This document shows, piece by piece, positions 7,856-17,397 of a stretch of 64,000 nucleotides of DNA (position 1 is the first letter of the stretch; every line of letters begins with the position of its first letter). Below the pieces are notes generated by a model. The model saw only the letters and a list, made by a program, of their open reading frames with translations, did not search any database and was not told the origin of the DNA. The position numbers and the translations under genes are program-made. Origin of the DNA: Prolixibacteraceae bacterium JC049 (GTDB taxonomy: Bacteria; Bacteroidota; Bacteroidia; Bacteroidales; Prolixibacteraceae); assembly GCA_023369685.1 (NCBI GenBank), contig SACZ01000003.1, forward strand, positions 776,330 through 840,329. Reading direction: 5' to 3'.

Positions 7856-8446
7856 TTGAGCAAAAAGGTAAACATAGAATCGGGATTAGTATTAAAGTTA
7901 AAGGAGGATGATCACGGTGCGTTTAAAGCACTGTTCGATTTGTATAGTCAGCCTTTATACCGTTTTGCCAACAGTTATCTGAAGTCGATGGATGTGGCTG
8001 AGGATGTTGTACAGGAGGTGTTTACCAAGATCTGGAACAATCGTAAAGAGCTAAAGACGGATACTTCGTTTAAATCGTACCTATTTACCATTGCCCTTAA
8101 TGCCATTCGAAAACATTTCAATGGGCTAACTCGCCAGAATGAGGTAAAACACGATTTATTATTGGATGCTTCCACCAATAAAATGGATTTTGATGATCGG
8201 GAAGATTATCAGTTCTTATTGGATAAGCTGGAGGAGTTTACTGGGATGATGCCCGAAAAGCGGCGCGAGGTTTTTGTGCGCAAAAAGTTCCAGGAAATGT
8301 CCATTAAAGAGATTGCCATGGAGCTGAATATCTCACCTAAAACAGTAGAGTACCATATAACAGAGTCGCTGAAATTTCTGAAGCAGGAATTCAAGAAACT
8401 CAACGCAAGTGGTATTGTCTTCTTCCAGTTGTTTGTGAATAGGTAA
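7856..8446 (+). CDS. ECF RNA polymerase sigma factor (FecI-like), locus A
   Basis: Sigma-70 family factor. Region 2 is seen in AFKALFDLYSQPLYRFANSY and DVAEDVVQEVFTKIW. Region 4 is a helix-turn-helix (MSIKEIAMELNISPKTVEYHI). The start is uncertain because no ATG lies before region 2. TTG 7856 gives 196 residues, normal for the family, and follows a plausible promoter; an in-frame TTG at 7751 would give 231. It directs transcription of the SusC/SusD operon downstream and is held in check by the FecR encoded at 8805. The sigma/FecR/SusC order is the standard trans-envelope signalling layout. Confidence 0.9.
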   Translation: MSKKVNIESGLVLKLKEDDHGAFKALFDLYSQPLYRFANSYLKSMDVAEDVVQEVFTKIWNNRKELKTDTSFKSYLFTIALNAIRKHFNGLTRQNEVKHDLLLDASTNKMDFDDREDYQFLLDKLEEFTGMMPEKRREVFVRKKFQEMSIKEIAMELNISPKTVEYHITESLKFLKQEFKKLNASGIVFFQLFVNR

Positions 8447-8475
8447 GGAAACCGGATTCCGGAGAAAAGGGAGAC
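8447..8475 (+). repeat. purine-rich GGAAACCG/CCGGAGAAAAGG element
   Basis: Directly after the sigma factor stop. GGAAACCG-N4-CCGGAGAAAAGG recurs at 51204-51231 with the same spacing, and in inverted, diverged form at 51721-51748. It appears to be a dispersed intergenic repeat. Confidence 0.5.
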
Positions 8476-8673
8476 GGAGTTGTGCCTTGAGCAAAGAGCA
8501 GAGTGCATGGTGATTGTCATCACGATTGTAGAGAAGCGATCTGTTGCTATTCGAAATAAACCACAAAAGGCACGAAAAATGGATTGTTTGACTGTGTGAA
8601 TAAATAACCCATGGACTCTGCATACAAATTAATAATTCACAATTTATCACTAATAACTTGTTGATTCGTAACT

Positions 8674-8701
8674 GTAGAGGCGCAAAATCTTGCGCCTCTA
8701 C
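8674..8701. repeat. 12-bp perfect palindrome in the sigma-FecR spacer
   Basis: GTAGAGGCGCAA and TTGCGCCTCTAC flank an AATC loop. No T-run follows, so it is not a standard terminator. Hairpins of this type recur in Bacteroidota spacers. The remaining spacer (8476-8804) is AT-rich, and I see no gene in it. Confidence 0.7.
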
Positions 8702-8804
8702 GGCATATTTTTCGGGTTAAATTAAAAAAAGTAAAATTTTCACTAGGGATATTTAGGGAATGAGGATATAACAGGTGAAAAGAGAATAAAAACTGCTTTC
8801 GAGA

Positions 8805-9857
8805 ATGGATGAAAACAAAAATATAGAACCGCTAAAGCGGTATACCGAAGGGAAGTATTCTTACAACGACTACCAGAAGGTGAAGGACTGGATAGTTAGT
8901 GGGGAGAAGAATGCCGACTGGGATAAAGCCATGGGCGAGCAATGGAATGAGCTGTTGACGCAAAAGCGAACAGCCAACGCTTTGGAACGTGTTTATGAGA
9001 AGATGAATAGACAAATTAGAATTGAAAAACAGGTTGAAACTCGAAGAAGTTGGATGCAACTATTCCAGAAAGTCGCGGCCATACTTATTTTACCGATAGT
9101 AGCTTGCTTCGCTGTTTATGTGGGATGGAATGAAAACTATACCTATGAAGAGCAGGCAGAAGTGGTAATTACCTGTCCCATTGGAGTACGTACTCAATTT
9201 CAATTGCCTGATGGAACAAGTGGATACCTGCAAAGTGGATCGAGCTTAAAATACCCGGCTCAGTTTGCACACGACCGGGATGTTCACCTGAGTGGTGAGG
9301 CCTTTTTCGATGTAAAGAAAGATAGAGGGCGTACTTTTTCGGTATTGACAGAAAACCTAAAAGTAAATGTGTTAGGAACCCGATTCAATGTGTCGGCCTA
9401 TAGCGATGCAGAGAAAGAGGAAGTGGTGTTGGAAGAAGGAAAAGTGGAAGTGAATACCCATCGAGGACAATTTCTAGAAATATTATCGCCTAATGAGAAG
9501 CTGACAATGAACCAAAAGACCAATAAATTTCAGGTAGAAGAGATTGAAATTGATCAATACATTGCCTGGATTGATGGGAAGTTGGTGTTTCGTAACGAGT
9601 CGTTCAGCAATGTAATAACTCGATTAGAACGATGGTATAATATCGATATTGAGTTGGAAAACGATCAGTTGCTACAATACACTTTTCGTGCAACATTTAA
9701 AGATGAATCGCTGGACGAGGTGCTGAACCTACTGATGATAACAGCTCCTTTCACTTATGAGATAGAAAAGAGAGAGAAGAATCAGAATAACGAATATAAT
9801 AAGAAGAAAGTATGGATTAAAATCGACGATAGTAGACTGGTTGATTTTATAAACTAA
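8805..9857 (+). CDS. FecR-family anti-sigma factor, locus A
   Basis: A 350-residue inner-membrane protein. It has a cytoplasmic N-terminal part of about 85 residues, one membrane helix (VAAILILPIVACFAVYVGW), then a periplasmic FecR domain (IGVRTQFQLPDGTSGYLQSGSSL, VHLSGEAFFDVKKD, VLGTRFNVSAY) and a C-terminal domain (FSNVITRLERWYNIDIEL...FRATFKDESLDEVLNLL). It relays the signal from the STN domain of the next gene's SusC to the ECF sigma factor. It lies 358 bp after the sigma gene, which is long for this pair, and 82 bp before susC with a hairpin between. Confidence 0.93.
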   Translation: MDENKNIEPLKRYTEGKYSYNDYQKVKDWIVSGEKNADWDKAMGEQWNELLTQKRTANALERVYEKMNRQIRIEKQVETRRSWMQLFQKVAAILILPIVACFAVYVGWNENYTYEEQAEVVITCPIGVRTQFQLPDGTSGYLQSGSSLKYPAQFAHDRDVHLSGEAFFDVKKDRGRTFSVLTENLKVNVLGTRFNVSAYSDAEKEEVVLEEGKVEVNTHRGQFLEILSPNEKLTMNQKTNKFQVEEIEIDQYIAWIDGKLVFRNESFSNVITRLERWYNIDIELENDQLLQYTFRATFKDESLDEVLNLLMITAPFTYEIEKREKNQNNEYNKKKVWIKIDDSRLVDFIN

Positions 9858-9858
9858 A

Positions 9859-9886
9859 GTAGAAAGGTGCTGCCACACCTCTCTAC
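9859..9886 (+). promoter_or_regulatory. stem-loop in the FecR-SusC spacer, locus A
   Basis: GTAGA/TCTAC and GGTG/CACC pair around a CTGCCA loop with a two-base internal mismatch. There is no T-run. A hairpin lies in the same position in locus B (30800-30828), which points to a role in differential expression of FecR and SusC or in transcript processing. Confidence 0.45.
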
Positions 9887-9939
9887 CAATTAAGCAGTCT
9901 AAATATGCAATATGTTTAACTACTCAACAAATCAAATTT

Positions 9940-12900
9940 ATGAAAAAAAAGTGGATACGTGATGCCATTCAAAATGGTATTATATCTAAAACATGGAAAG
10001 TTATGCGCTTATGTATCTTTTTTCTGATGTTGTTTTTGTCACAGGTATGGGCAACATCAGGCTATTCGCAGCATGTTAAGTTAAATCTGAACATGAGAAA
10101 TGCTAAAATACTTGATGTACTTGACAAGATTGAAGAAAATAGTGAATACAGCTTTTTGTTCAATCAACGCATGGTAAATGTGGAGCGTCGGGTAGACATT
10201 AGAGTAACTGATAAGACCGTTGAGACAGTACTAAAACAACTGTTTAATGGTACCAATGTGAATTACCTGGTAAAGGGAAATCAGATTGTGTTAACCACAC
10301 GATCTAAAATATTCAGAGGAAGTACTCAGCAGAAAGTTGTGACTGGTAAGGTTACTGATGCCGAAGGTCAACCATTACCTGGAGTGTCTATTGTGATAGA
10401 AGGAACCACAATTGGAGTTACTTCTGATATTGATGGAAACTATTCCATAGAAGTTAGTGCTAAAACGATTCTGCGCTTTTCATTTGTTGGCATGATTCCT
10501 CAAGATGTACCAATAGAAAACCGTAGTGTTATAAATGTTACAATGAAAGCTGATGCAGTTGGTCTTGAAGAAGTAATAGCAATTGGTTATGGAACTCAAA
10601 AGAAAGTTAATTTAACAGGTTCTATTGCATCCATGAAAACCGATAAAATAGCCGAAGTTCCGTATGCCAGTGTTAAACAAGCTATGTCAGGGCGCATTGC
10701 CGGAGTTTTTACCGACCAAACAGGTGTTGGTGGACCTGGAGACAGCGATCCTGAAATTCGTGTTCGTGGAGTTACTGGTCAGCTAGTAGTTGTTGATGGA
10801 ATTATTGGCAGAAGTTATTCCGATATTGATCCTAATGACATAGAAAGTTTCACTGTATTAAAAGACGCTGCAGCATGCGCGGTATATGGAGCAAGAGCTG
10901 CAAACGGAGTTATTCTAATAACGACTAAACGTGGTGCTAAAGAAGGAAAAGTAAAAATAAACTACAACGGAAATACTTCTTTTAGTGAGCCTATTGTTTT
11001 TCCCGACAAATTAGGAGTTCGTGATCACGTTGCAATGAGAAATTTAGCCAACTTTAACGATGGTAATAATTATCGTTTTCATCCGGATGAATGGAATGAA
11101 TCAAGATTTTTAGAATATGAGGATGATGACTTAAACCATTACCAACCATTAAATATGAACGACATATTTAGAAATTATGCCGTCATGCATAATCACAATT
11201 TGAATATGTCGGGAAAGTCTGGCAACACCAATTATTATACCTCAATTGGTTATCAAAATCAAGGCCCTATTTATCATAGCGACATATCGCGTTACAAAAA
11301 ATACAATATTCGTGGTAATATCGATCATTATTTTGAGAATATTGGCTTAAAAATGGGAATGGATTTAAGTTTTAGAAAAACTATTGATAAAGAACCCATT
11401 GGTGGCGAGAATGGTATAATGTATCGAAATTATCATGCAATATCGGCTATCCAACCCAATCCTCCTGTATATACCGATGGGCGTTATTCTCCATGGTATC
11501 TTGTAAATCCTATTAGGGCATTAGATCCAGATATGGGATATCAAAACGAAGAGAGCCAAAAATTTAATTCTCGACTTTATTTAGAATACGAAGTACCATT
11601 TGTAAAAGGTTTAAAGCTAAAAGCAGTTGGAGCATACGATGATGTATCTACCTGGTATAAACAATGGTCAACTCCTATTGAAACTTATAACACCTACGAG
11701 TCTACAACTGCGAATAATCATGGTTCACCTTCGCTTTATGAAAAGTATGGGTATACACGAAGTTACAATGCCGAATTTCATGTTAATTACTCCAAACAAA
11801 TTAATAAACACGATTTTAAATTAATGGCTGTTTATAGTCAAAGCGAAAAAGAATATGATTATTTCTCTGCACAGAAAAAAACATTTATTTCAAGTGAAAT
11901 TGGTGAATTTGCTTTAGGTGAAAATGAAAACATGGCAATTGGAGGATATGGTCAAATGTTAGGACGTATGGGGCTTGTAGGACGAGTTCAATATAACTAT
12001 GGAGGCAAATATCTTTTTGAAGGAAACTTTAGATATGATGGTAGCCAAAATTTTGCTAAAGGTCATAGATGGGGTTTTTTTCCTAGTGCCAGTGCAGCAT
12101 GGCGAGTTAGTGAAGAGCCATTTTTTAAAAGTTGGGTTCCTGAAAGTATAATCAATAATTTTAAAATTAGAATGAGTTATGGGGAAACTGGAGACGACTC
12201 TAACGTTATGTCGTATGGTTGGTCTACTTATCCCTATTTAAGTAAATACAGTACAACCGGGACTTATTATTTCGATGGATCTAAGAATGTTGCGCTTGCA
12301 GAAGATAATATTGCTAGTACCGATATTACCTGGGAAACACAACAAAGCTACAATGCAGGTATAGATGTAACATTTGGGGGAAATAAATTTGAATTCATTT
12401 TCGATACTTATTTTGTAAAACGAAACGATTTACTATTAAGTGTTAGTGATAAAAGTAATACTTTATTAGGAATTGCTTTCCCAAAAGTAAATTCAGGAAT
12501 CAAACGTAGAGGAGGCTTTGAATTTTCATTAAATTATCATGACACATTTTTTAATGAATTAAAAGTAAATCTAGGATTTAATTATAGTTATTATAATGAA
12601 TTCTGGGAATTTAAAAACGAATCACCTGTTACTTTAAAAGATCCCAATGCACGTTTAACACACAGAAGCACATACGGACGCTATTGGTATGTGTCTGATG
12701 GTTTATACCAAACTCTAGAAGAAGTACAAAATAATCCATGGATGGATACCGTTGGCGAAATGCAACCAGGTGATATTGTTGTGCAAGATTTAAATGGTGA
12801 TGGGCATGTTGATTCTAGAGATAAACGATATGTTGGAGAGCCGACGTTTCCAACCAATGTGTTTGGTGCTACAGTTAATTTACAATACAGAGGGTTTGAA

Positions 12901-13329
12901 TTAGATGCTTTAATTCAGGGAGCACATAATTTAACCACAACAGTTGGTGAAGGTTGGTATAATATACGTTGGCGAATGATGGCACATGTACACCATGCAT
13001 GGGTTAAAGGAAAACATTGGTCGGCTGATAATACAAATGCAACATTACCACGCTTAGGTTATGATCGTTATAATTATGGTGTTAATAGTGATTTCTGGTT
13101 AGTCGATAATGATTACATTCGATTAAAATCGTTGAAGATTGGATATGATTTAAAACACAAATTAATTAAAAGTAATAAAATATCATCTTGTAAAATTTAT
13201 TTGTCAGGTACTAATTTGTTAACCTGGAAAAAAGTATGGGGCATGTTCGATCCTGAAGATAAAGTAAACGAACATGAAAATTATCCAATTATGAGAACCT
13301 ATTCAATAGGTTTGAATATTACATTCTAA
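9940..13329 (+). CDS. SusC/RagA TonB-dependent transporter with STN domain, locus A
   Basis: Outer-membrane oligosaccharide importer of 1129 residues. A signal peptide (FFLMLFLSQVWATSGYS) is followed by an STN signalling domain (NAKILDVLDKIEENSEYSFL), a carboxypeptidase-regulatory-like domain (VTGKVTDAEGQPLPGVSI), the plug with VTVLKDAAACAVYGARAANG-type SusC signature, and a 22-strand barrel ending in aromatic SIGLNITF. The STN domain fits control through the FecR/ECF pair upstream. The first 40 residues resemble those of the locus B SusC (SKTWKVMR). It overlaps nothing and is 12 bp from susD. The 3' half is visibly richer in A+T than the FecR gene. Confidence 0.95.
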   Translation: MKKKWIRDAIQNGIISKTWKVMRLCIFFLMLFLSQVWATSGYSQHVKLNLNMRNAKILDVLDKIEENSEYSFLFNQRMVNVERRVDIRVTDKTVETVLKQLFNGTNVNYLVKGNQIVLTTRSKIFRGSTQQKVVTGKVTDAEGQPLPGVSIVIEGTTIGVTSDIDGNYSIEVSAKTILRFSFVGMIPQDVPIENRSVINVTMKADAVGLEEVIAIGYGTQKKVNLTGSIASMKTDKIAEVPYASVKQAMSGRIAGVFTDQTGVGGPGDSDPEIRVRGVTGQLVVVDGIIGRSYSDIDPNDIESFTVLKDAAACAVYGARAANGVILITTKRGAKEGKVKINYNGNTSFSEPIVFPDKLGVRDHVAMRNLANFNDGNNYRFHPDEWNESRFLEYEDDDLNHYQPLNMNDIFRNYAVMHNHNLNMSGKSGNTNYYTSIGYQNQGPIYHSDISRYKKYNIRGNIDHYFENIGLKMGMDLSFRKTIDKEPIGGENGIMYRNYHAISAIQPNPPVYTDGRYSPWYLVNPIRALDPDMGYQNEESQKFNSRLYLEYEVPFVKGLKLKAVGAYDDVSTWYKQWSTPIETYNTYESTTANNHGSPSLYEKYGYTRSYNAEFHVNYSKQINKHDFKLMAVYSQSEKEYDYFSAQKKTFISSEIGEFALGENENMAIGGYGQMLGRMGLVGRVQYNYGGKYLFEGNFRYDGSQNFAKGHRWGFFPSASAAWRVSEEPFFKSWVPESIINNFKIRMSYGETGDDSNVMSYGWSTYPYLSKYSTTGTYYFDGSKNVALAEDNIASTDITWETQQSYNAGIDVTFGGNKFEFIFDTYFVKRNDLLLSVSDKSNTLLGIAFPKVNSGIKRRGGFEFSLNYHDTFFNELKVNLGFNYSYYNEFWEFKNESPVTLKDPNARLTHRSTYGRYWYVSDGLYQTLEEVQNNPWMDTVGEMQPGDIVVQDLNGDGHVDSRDKRYVGEPTFPTNVFGATVNLQYRGFELDALIQGAHNLTTTVGEGWYNIRWRMMAHVHHAWVKGKHWSADNTNATLPRLGYDRYNYGVNSDFWLVDNDYIRLKSLKIGYDLKHKLIKSNKISSCKIYLSGTNLLTWKKVWGMFDPEDKVNEHENYPIMRTYSIGLNITF

Positions 13330-13341
13330 AAAAATAGTGAA

Positions 13342-14970
13342 ATGAAAAAATATCTTCTTTTATATACTTTTATCTTTGCATTATTTACGGGGTGTGAAGA
13401 TGATGTCTTAAACAAATTGCCTGAAAATAAATATTCGGATGCAACTGTTTGGAGTAACCCTGATTTAATACAGTTGTATGTAAATCAACTATATTCGGCA
13501 TGGGAAATGAATACCTCCAATTACTACGATTATTTGTCAGATGATTTATGTCCCTCAACAAAAAGCAGCACATATTTAAATATTAATCAAGATCTAATAG
13601 ATAATACTTTTAACGCTGGTTGGAATTTTACAAAAATTAGGGTAGCCAATAAAGTTATTGCCAATTTAACAGAAAATACCACTTTTGATCAAGATCAAAA
13701 AGATTTTCTTTTAGGGCAGGCATATTATTTTAGGGGTACTTATTATTTTGAATTGGTTAAAAAATTTGGAGGTGTAGTATTGTTAGATAAACCACTTGAT
13801 GCAAGCGACGACTTAAATTTAAGCAGAGCATCAGATGAATCTTCGTGGGAATTTGTAATTAACGATTTCAAAAAAGCAGCCAGTTTATTAGAAAACAATG
13901 TTGGCCAAAAAACAAGAGTTACAAAAGGTGCTTGTTTGGCTATGCAAATGCGTAGTGAACTTTATGCCGGTAAATATGAAGATGTAAAAACAACATATAA
14001 TATCATTAAAAATTTAGGGTATGGTTTGCATGATACATATGGTCCAATCTGGAAAGATCCAACCACATGGAAAACATCGGTAGAAGTATTAGCCGGTATG
14101 GAATATGTTTTAAAAGAAAAAAATAATGGTTGGACAAGTGCACATATGACACAAAGTTACGATAGCGACCTATCTGGCGGTGGCGGTGGTGGTGTGTCGT
14201 TTAATCATACCCAAATTTATTACGTAATTGATGAAGATGGTGTGGCAAGAAGTTGGGACGAAAGTAATCATAAACAAAACACTAACGTTGCCGATGGAGT
14301 ATATCAATATCTTTATGGAAACAGAGAGGTACGTTTTAATGAAAATGTATTATCTGATGGTGAAACAGTAATGGGATATACATTTGAATTTAATGTAGGA
14401 GGTAAAAATTCTGGACAGTCCCAATTTGATCCGCCAATGTTTCATAGTCATGTCAGTCATGTAAACACTGGTAACATGATACAGAAATTCATGGGCGATG
14501 ATCCGCAATATGTCCCACATACTCAAAAAAATTGCGACCTTCCATCAATTGTTATTCGTTATGCCGAAGTGTTGTTAAATTATGCCGAAGCTTGTATTAT
14601 GCTTAATGATTTAGATGAAGCCCGTGCGGTTATCAATAGAATTAGAACACGTGCGCAAATTCCAATTTTGGAAACCAATGAAAACTTAAAAGAAGAGTAT
14701 AAATTGGAACGACGAAAAGAAATGGCATTTGAAGGACATAGATATTGGGATTTATTGCGTTGGGCTAAACAAGAAGGAAATACCATGATTAATGAGTTAA
14801 ATACTCGTTTAAAGTGGTTGTGTATCAACAGTGACAGAACGGCTTTTGTAGTAGTAGATTCTGATGGCCCTAAATGGAACAGAGTTTGGAATCCCAGACG
14901 TTTTTTATGGCCTATTCCCTTTAGTGAAATTGAATATAACCCCAATTTAATTCAAAATCCAGGGTGGTAA
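13342..14970 (+). CDS. SusD/RagB-family glycan-binding lipoprotein, locus A
   Basis: A 542-residue surface lipoprotein with lipobox FTGC near residue 18. SusD signs are NKVIANLTENTTFDQDQKDF, FLLGQAYYFRGTYYFELV, YAEVLLNYAEACIML, ERRKEMAFEGHRYWDLLRW and the ending NPNLIQNPGW. It caps the adjacent SusC. A run of six glycines (SGGGGGGV, codon pattern GGN) around residue 277 is unusual and may form a flexible loop. The gene is AT-rich with mostly TTA leucine codons. Confidence 0.95.
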   Translation: MKKYLLLYTFIFALFTGCEDDVLNKLPENKYSDATVWSNPDLIQLYVNQLYSAWEMNTSNYYDYLSDDLCPSTKSSTYLNINQDLIDNTFNAGWNFTKIRVANKVIANLTENTTFDQDQKDFLLGQAYYFRGTYYFELVKKFGGVVLLDKPLDASDDLNLSRASDESSWEFVINDFKKAASLLENNVGQKTRVTKGACLAMQMRSELYAGKYEDVKTTYNIIKNLGYGLHDTYGPIWKDPTTWKTSVEVLAGMEYVLKEKNNGWTSAHMTQSYDSDLSGGGGGGVSFNHTQIYYVIDEDGVARSWDESNHKQNTNVADGVYQYLYGNREVRFNENVLSDGETVMGYTFEFNVGGKNSGQSQFDPPMFHSHVSHVNTGNMIQKFMGDDPQYVPHTQKNCDLPSIVIRYAEVLLNYAEACIMLNDLDEARAVINRIRTRAQIPILETNENLKEEYKLERRKEMAFEGHRYWDLLRWAKQEGNTMINELNTRLKWLCINSDRTAFVVVDSDGPKWNRVWNPRRFLWPIPFSEIEYNPNLIQNPGW

Positions 14971-14996
14971 TTATTAATGATTTAAAAAAAATAAGC

Positions 14997-15425
14997 ATGA
15001 GAAAAATAATATTACTTCTAATGGTAATTGTTGGTGTCTCTTCTTGTAGGTTAGGATTAGATGAATTACCATTATACGAAGAAACAGAGATTATAAAAGC
15101 ATGGGGGCTAAAGCGCGAAGTTGTTACAACAACTGTGCAAGAAAAAGAACGTACTACCGTAGTTCAGACTAAATTGGATTCCAAAATGGTAAGTAATGAA
15201 ATAGATGCTGAAAATAAAATAGTATCAATTGTTTTTGAGGAAGATGTGGATCTAACTAATATCATTATTGCTGTCGATATAAGCAGAGGAGCAATAATAG
15301 AACCACTGGAAGATAGTAACAAATTAGGTATAGTTGCTAATTGGACTAATCCACAAAAATATTTGGTAACAGCAGCCAATAATGATTTCAAAAAAGAATG
15401 GACAATTACCATCTCTAAAAATTAA
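14997..15425 (+). CDS. small lipoprotein of a Sus operon, DUF5018-like
   Basis: A 142-residue lipoprotein (start ATG 14997; lipobox GVSSC). The mature part has Ig-like or DUF5018-like strands (VTTTVQEKERTTVVQTKLD, SIVFEEDVDLTNIIIAVDIS, EWTITIS). Proteins in this position, SusE/SusF-like in role, often bind the polysaccharide at the surface; that is inferred from place, not from recognised binding residues. It is co-transcribed with susD (26-bp spacer) and the fucosidase (12 bp). A decayed second copy lies after the fucosidase (16985-17247). Confidence 0.75.
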   Translation: MRKIILLLMVIVGVSSCRLGLDELPLYEETEIIKAWGLKREVVTTTVQEKERTTVVQTKLDSKMVSNEIDAENKIVSIVFEEDVDLTNIIIAVDISRGAIIEPLEDSNKLGIVANWTNPQKYLVTAANNDFKKEWTITISKN

Positions 15426-15437
15426 TATTTTGCAATT

Positions 15438-16967
15438 ATGAAAAAAAATTGTTTGTTAGTTATTCTGGTAATTGTTGTTAGTTCAATATCAGTTTATGCA
15501 CAGTTACCAACTGAAGATCCACCAGAGGGTAAGTTACACCCAATGTTGAAAGATGTTATTGAAGCAGGCCCTTACACTGCTCAATGGGAATCTTTAGTAA
15601 AACATCCAATCCCGGAATGGTTTGTTGATAATAAAATAGGATTAAGTGCCCATTGGGGACCATATGCTGTTCCAGGATGGACACCACGAAAAGACACTCC
15701 TTATGGGGTTGCTTATGCCGAGTGGTATTGGTTTTGGATGAGAGATAAGAAACCTGTTCAGGAACATCATAAAAAGCATTATGGAGATGCCAAATATGAT
15801 GATTTTATAAATGGAACACGAAATTTAGTAACTGGCAAGAAAGAAGGATTTTTTGCTGAAAATTTTGATGCAGATAAATGGATGCAAACTTTTAAAAATG
15901 CAGGAGCTAAATATTTTTTTATTACATCCAAGCATCATGATGGATTTTGTATTTGGGACACTAAATACACCAATCGTAATTCTAAGAAAATGGGGCCCAA
16001 ACGAGATTTGTATGGTGAATTGGTAAAGGCTGCCAGAAAACATGGAATAAAAATTGGAATATATTATTCTTATTATGAGTGGAATAATCCAATTTATCTA
16101 AGAAAAGGTGAAATAAGTGATTATAAAGGCTGTAAAAAGCTAAAAGATGAGGATAATGATGGCTTATTAAATGAATATGTTGATGATTTCATGGTGCCAC
16201 AAATTAAAGAATTAATTGATAAATACCATCCTGACTATATTTGTTTCGATGGAGAATGGGATCATGGATATGTATATTGGCGGTCGCGTCAAATTCTTGC
16301 TTATTATTACAATCAGGCTGTAGCTCGTGGACAGGAAGTGATTATTAATGACCGTTTTGGGTATAATAAAGAAAATCTTTCTAACACAAGAGGAGTGTAT
16401 GGTGATTTTAGACATGTAGAATATCACGCTAAAATTGATCGATCTAAACCTTGGGCAATGTGGCGTGGTTTTGGCAATAGTTTTGGGTATAATAAAAATG
16501 AACATCCAAACAATATATTACAACCAAAGCAGGTAATTGAAATGATTATTGACTGTGTAAGTCAAAATGGAAACATAGAATTTAATATAGGTCCAAAAGC
16601 CGATGGAACAATATCTGAAATAGATATGGATCGTCTTTCTGCTATGGGAAAATGGCTAAAAGTAAATGGGGAGGCCATTTATAATACTAAGGCGATAAAA
16701 CCACATAGAGATAAAAGTATTCGCTTTACACAAAAGGATGATGCTCTTTATGCTATTTATCTTGCGAATGACAATGAGACCGCTCCTCCTGCAAAAATCT
16801 ATATTACGAATATTCAGCCTAAAAATGGAGCAGAGGTACACATGCTTGGGGTAATTGAGAAATTAACATGGCAGAAATCAGGAAATGGATTTATTGTCGA
16901 AATTCCTGAGTTCGTTCAAAAAAATCCACCATGTAAATATGCATGGACGGTAAAAATTTCTAAATAA
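15438..16967 (+). CDS. GH29 alpha-L-fucosidase
   Basis: A 509-residue enzyme that removes terminal alpha-L-fucose. A signal peptide (LLVILVIVVSSISVYAQ) directs it out of the cytoplasm. Family motifs are GLSAHWGPYAVPGW, AEWYWFWM, AKYFFITSKHHDGFCIWDT (substrate-binding His pair), HGIKIGIYYSYYEW and ICFDGEWDH, where Asp271 is the expected nucleophile. QNGNIEFNIGPKADG is the typical end of the barrel. A small beta-domain follows. It is the only hydrolase in locus A, so fucosylated glycans are the likely target; linkage preference cannot be read. Confidence 0.93.
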   Translation: MKKNCLLVILVIVVSSISVYAQLPTEDPPEGKLHPMLKDVIEAGPYTAQWESLVKHPIPEWFVDNKIGLSAHWGPYAVPGWTPRKDTPYGVAYAEWYWFWMRDKKPVQEHHKKHYGDAKYDDFINGTRNLVTGKKEGFFAENFDADKWMQTFKNAGAKYFFITSKHHDGFCIWDTKYTNRNSKKMGPKRDLYGELVKAARKHGIKIGIYYSYYEWNNPIYLRKGEISDYKGCKKLKDEDNDGLLNEYVDDFMVPQIKELIDKYHPDYICFDGEWDHGYVYWRSRQILAYYYNQAVARGQEVIINDRFGYNKENLSNTRGVYGDFRHVEYHAKIDRSKPWAMWRGFGNSFGYNKNEHPNNILQPKQVIEMIIDCVSQNGNIEFNIGPKADGTISEIDMDRLSAMGKWLKVNGEAIYNTKAIKPHRDKSIRFTQKDDALYAIYLANDNETAPPAKIYITNIQPKNGAEVHMLGVIEKLTWQKSGNGFIVEIPEFVQKNPPCKYAWTVKISK

Positions 16968-16984
16968 GAATTCTGTCTGTAAAA

Positions 16985-17247
16985 AATTCTAAAGCATGAG
17001 GATTAAAAAAAGAAATTGTTACTAAAATTGTGTAGGATAAAAAACGTGTCACAGTCATTCATACAATACTTAATAATAAAATGATAAGTAATGAAATTGA
17101 CCAGAAACGTTTCTGTTGTTTTTGAAAAGATCCTTGTTGGAAATTGTAATTGCTGTAGATTTTGCTCGACAAAAGGAAACGGTGATCATCACTTTGCCGC
17201 AAATAGTGATTGAGAAGAATCAACAGCTAACAATAAGCATTAGATAA
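16985..17247 (+). pseudogene. decayed copy of the Sus-operon small lipoprotein
   Basis: The sequence aligns with the gene at 14997-15425. KA-stop-GLKKEIVTKIV-stop matches KAWGLKREVVTTTVQ, with TGA at 16997 replacing TGG and TAG at 17033 replacing CAA. NKMISNEID then matches SKMVSNEID, and after small deletions and frame changes IVIAVDF matches IIIAVDI. The signal peptide is missing. It arose by duplication within the operon, or is the remnant of a second lipoprotein gene, and is no longer translatable. Confidence 0.8.
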
Positions 17248-17323
17248 TGCAGGGGGGAGCCTTAGGCGGCAGGGAAGGATTTTTTCACTGATAGTGCTGA
17301 AATGTAAAGTAATTGATATAAGA

Positions 17324-17355
17324 AAAGCTGGATGCTACGTTTAGTATCCAGCTTT
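17324..17355. terminator. bidirectional terminator between locus A and glmS
   Basis: A 14-bp stem, AAAGCTGGATGCTA/TAGTATCCAGCTTT, with one G-T pair and a CGTT loop. A-rich on the left and T-rich on the right, so it can end the fucosidase transcript and the convergent glmS transcript. Confidence 0.85.
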
Positions 17356-17397
17356 CTAGTGTGTAATATTAAGATGTCAATCTATAGGGTATTCTAA

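Noticed and set aside
17200-17397. glmS ribozyme or riboswitch
   Set aside because: The region is downstream of glmS on the minus strand and contains only the terminator and pseudogene; the upstream side of glmS is the DUF4954 coding sequence.
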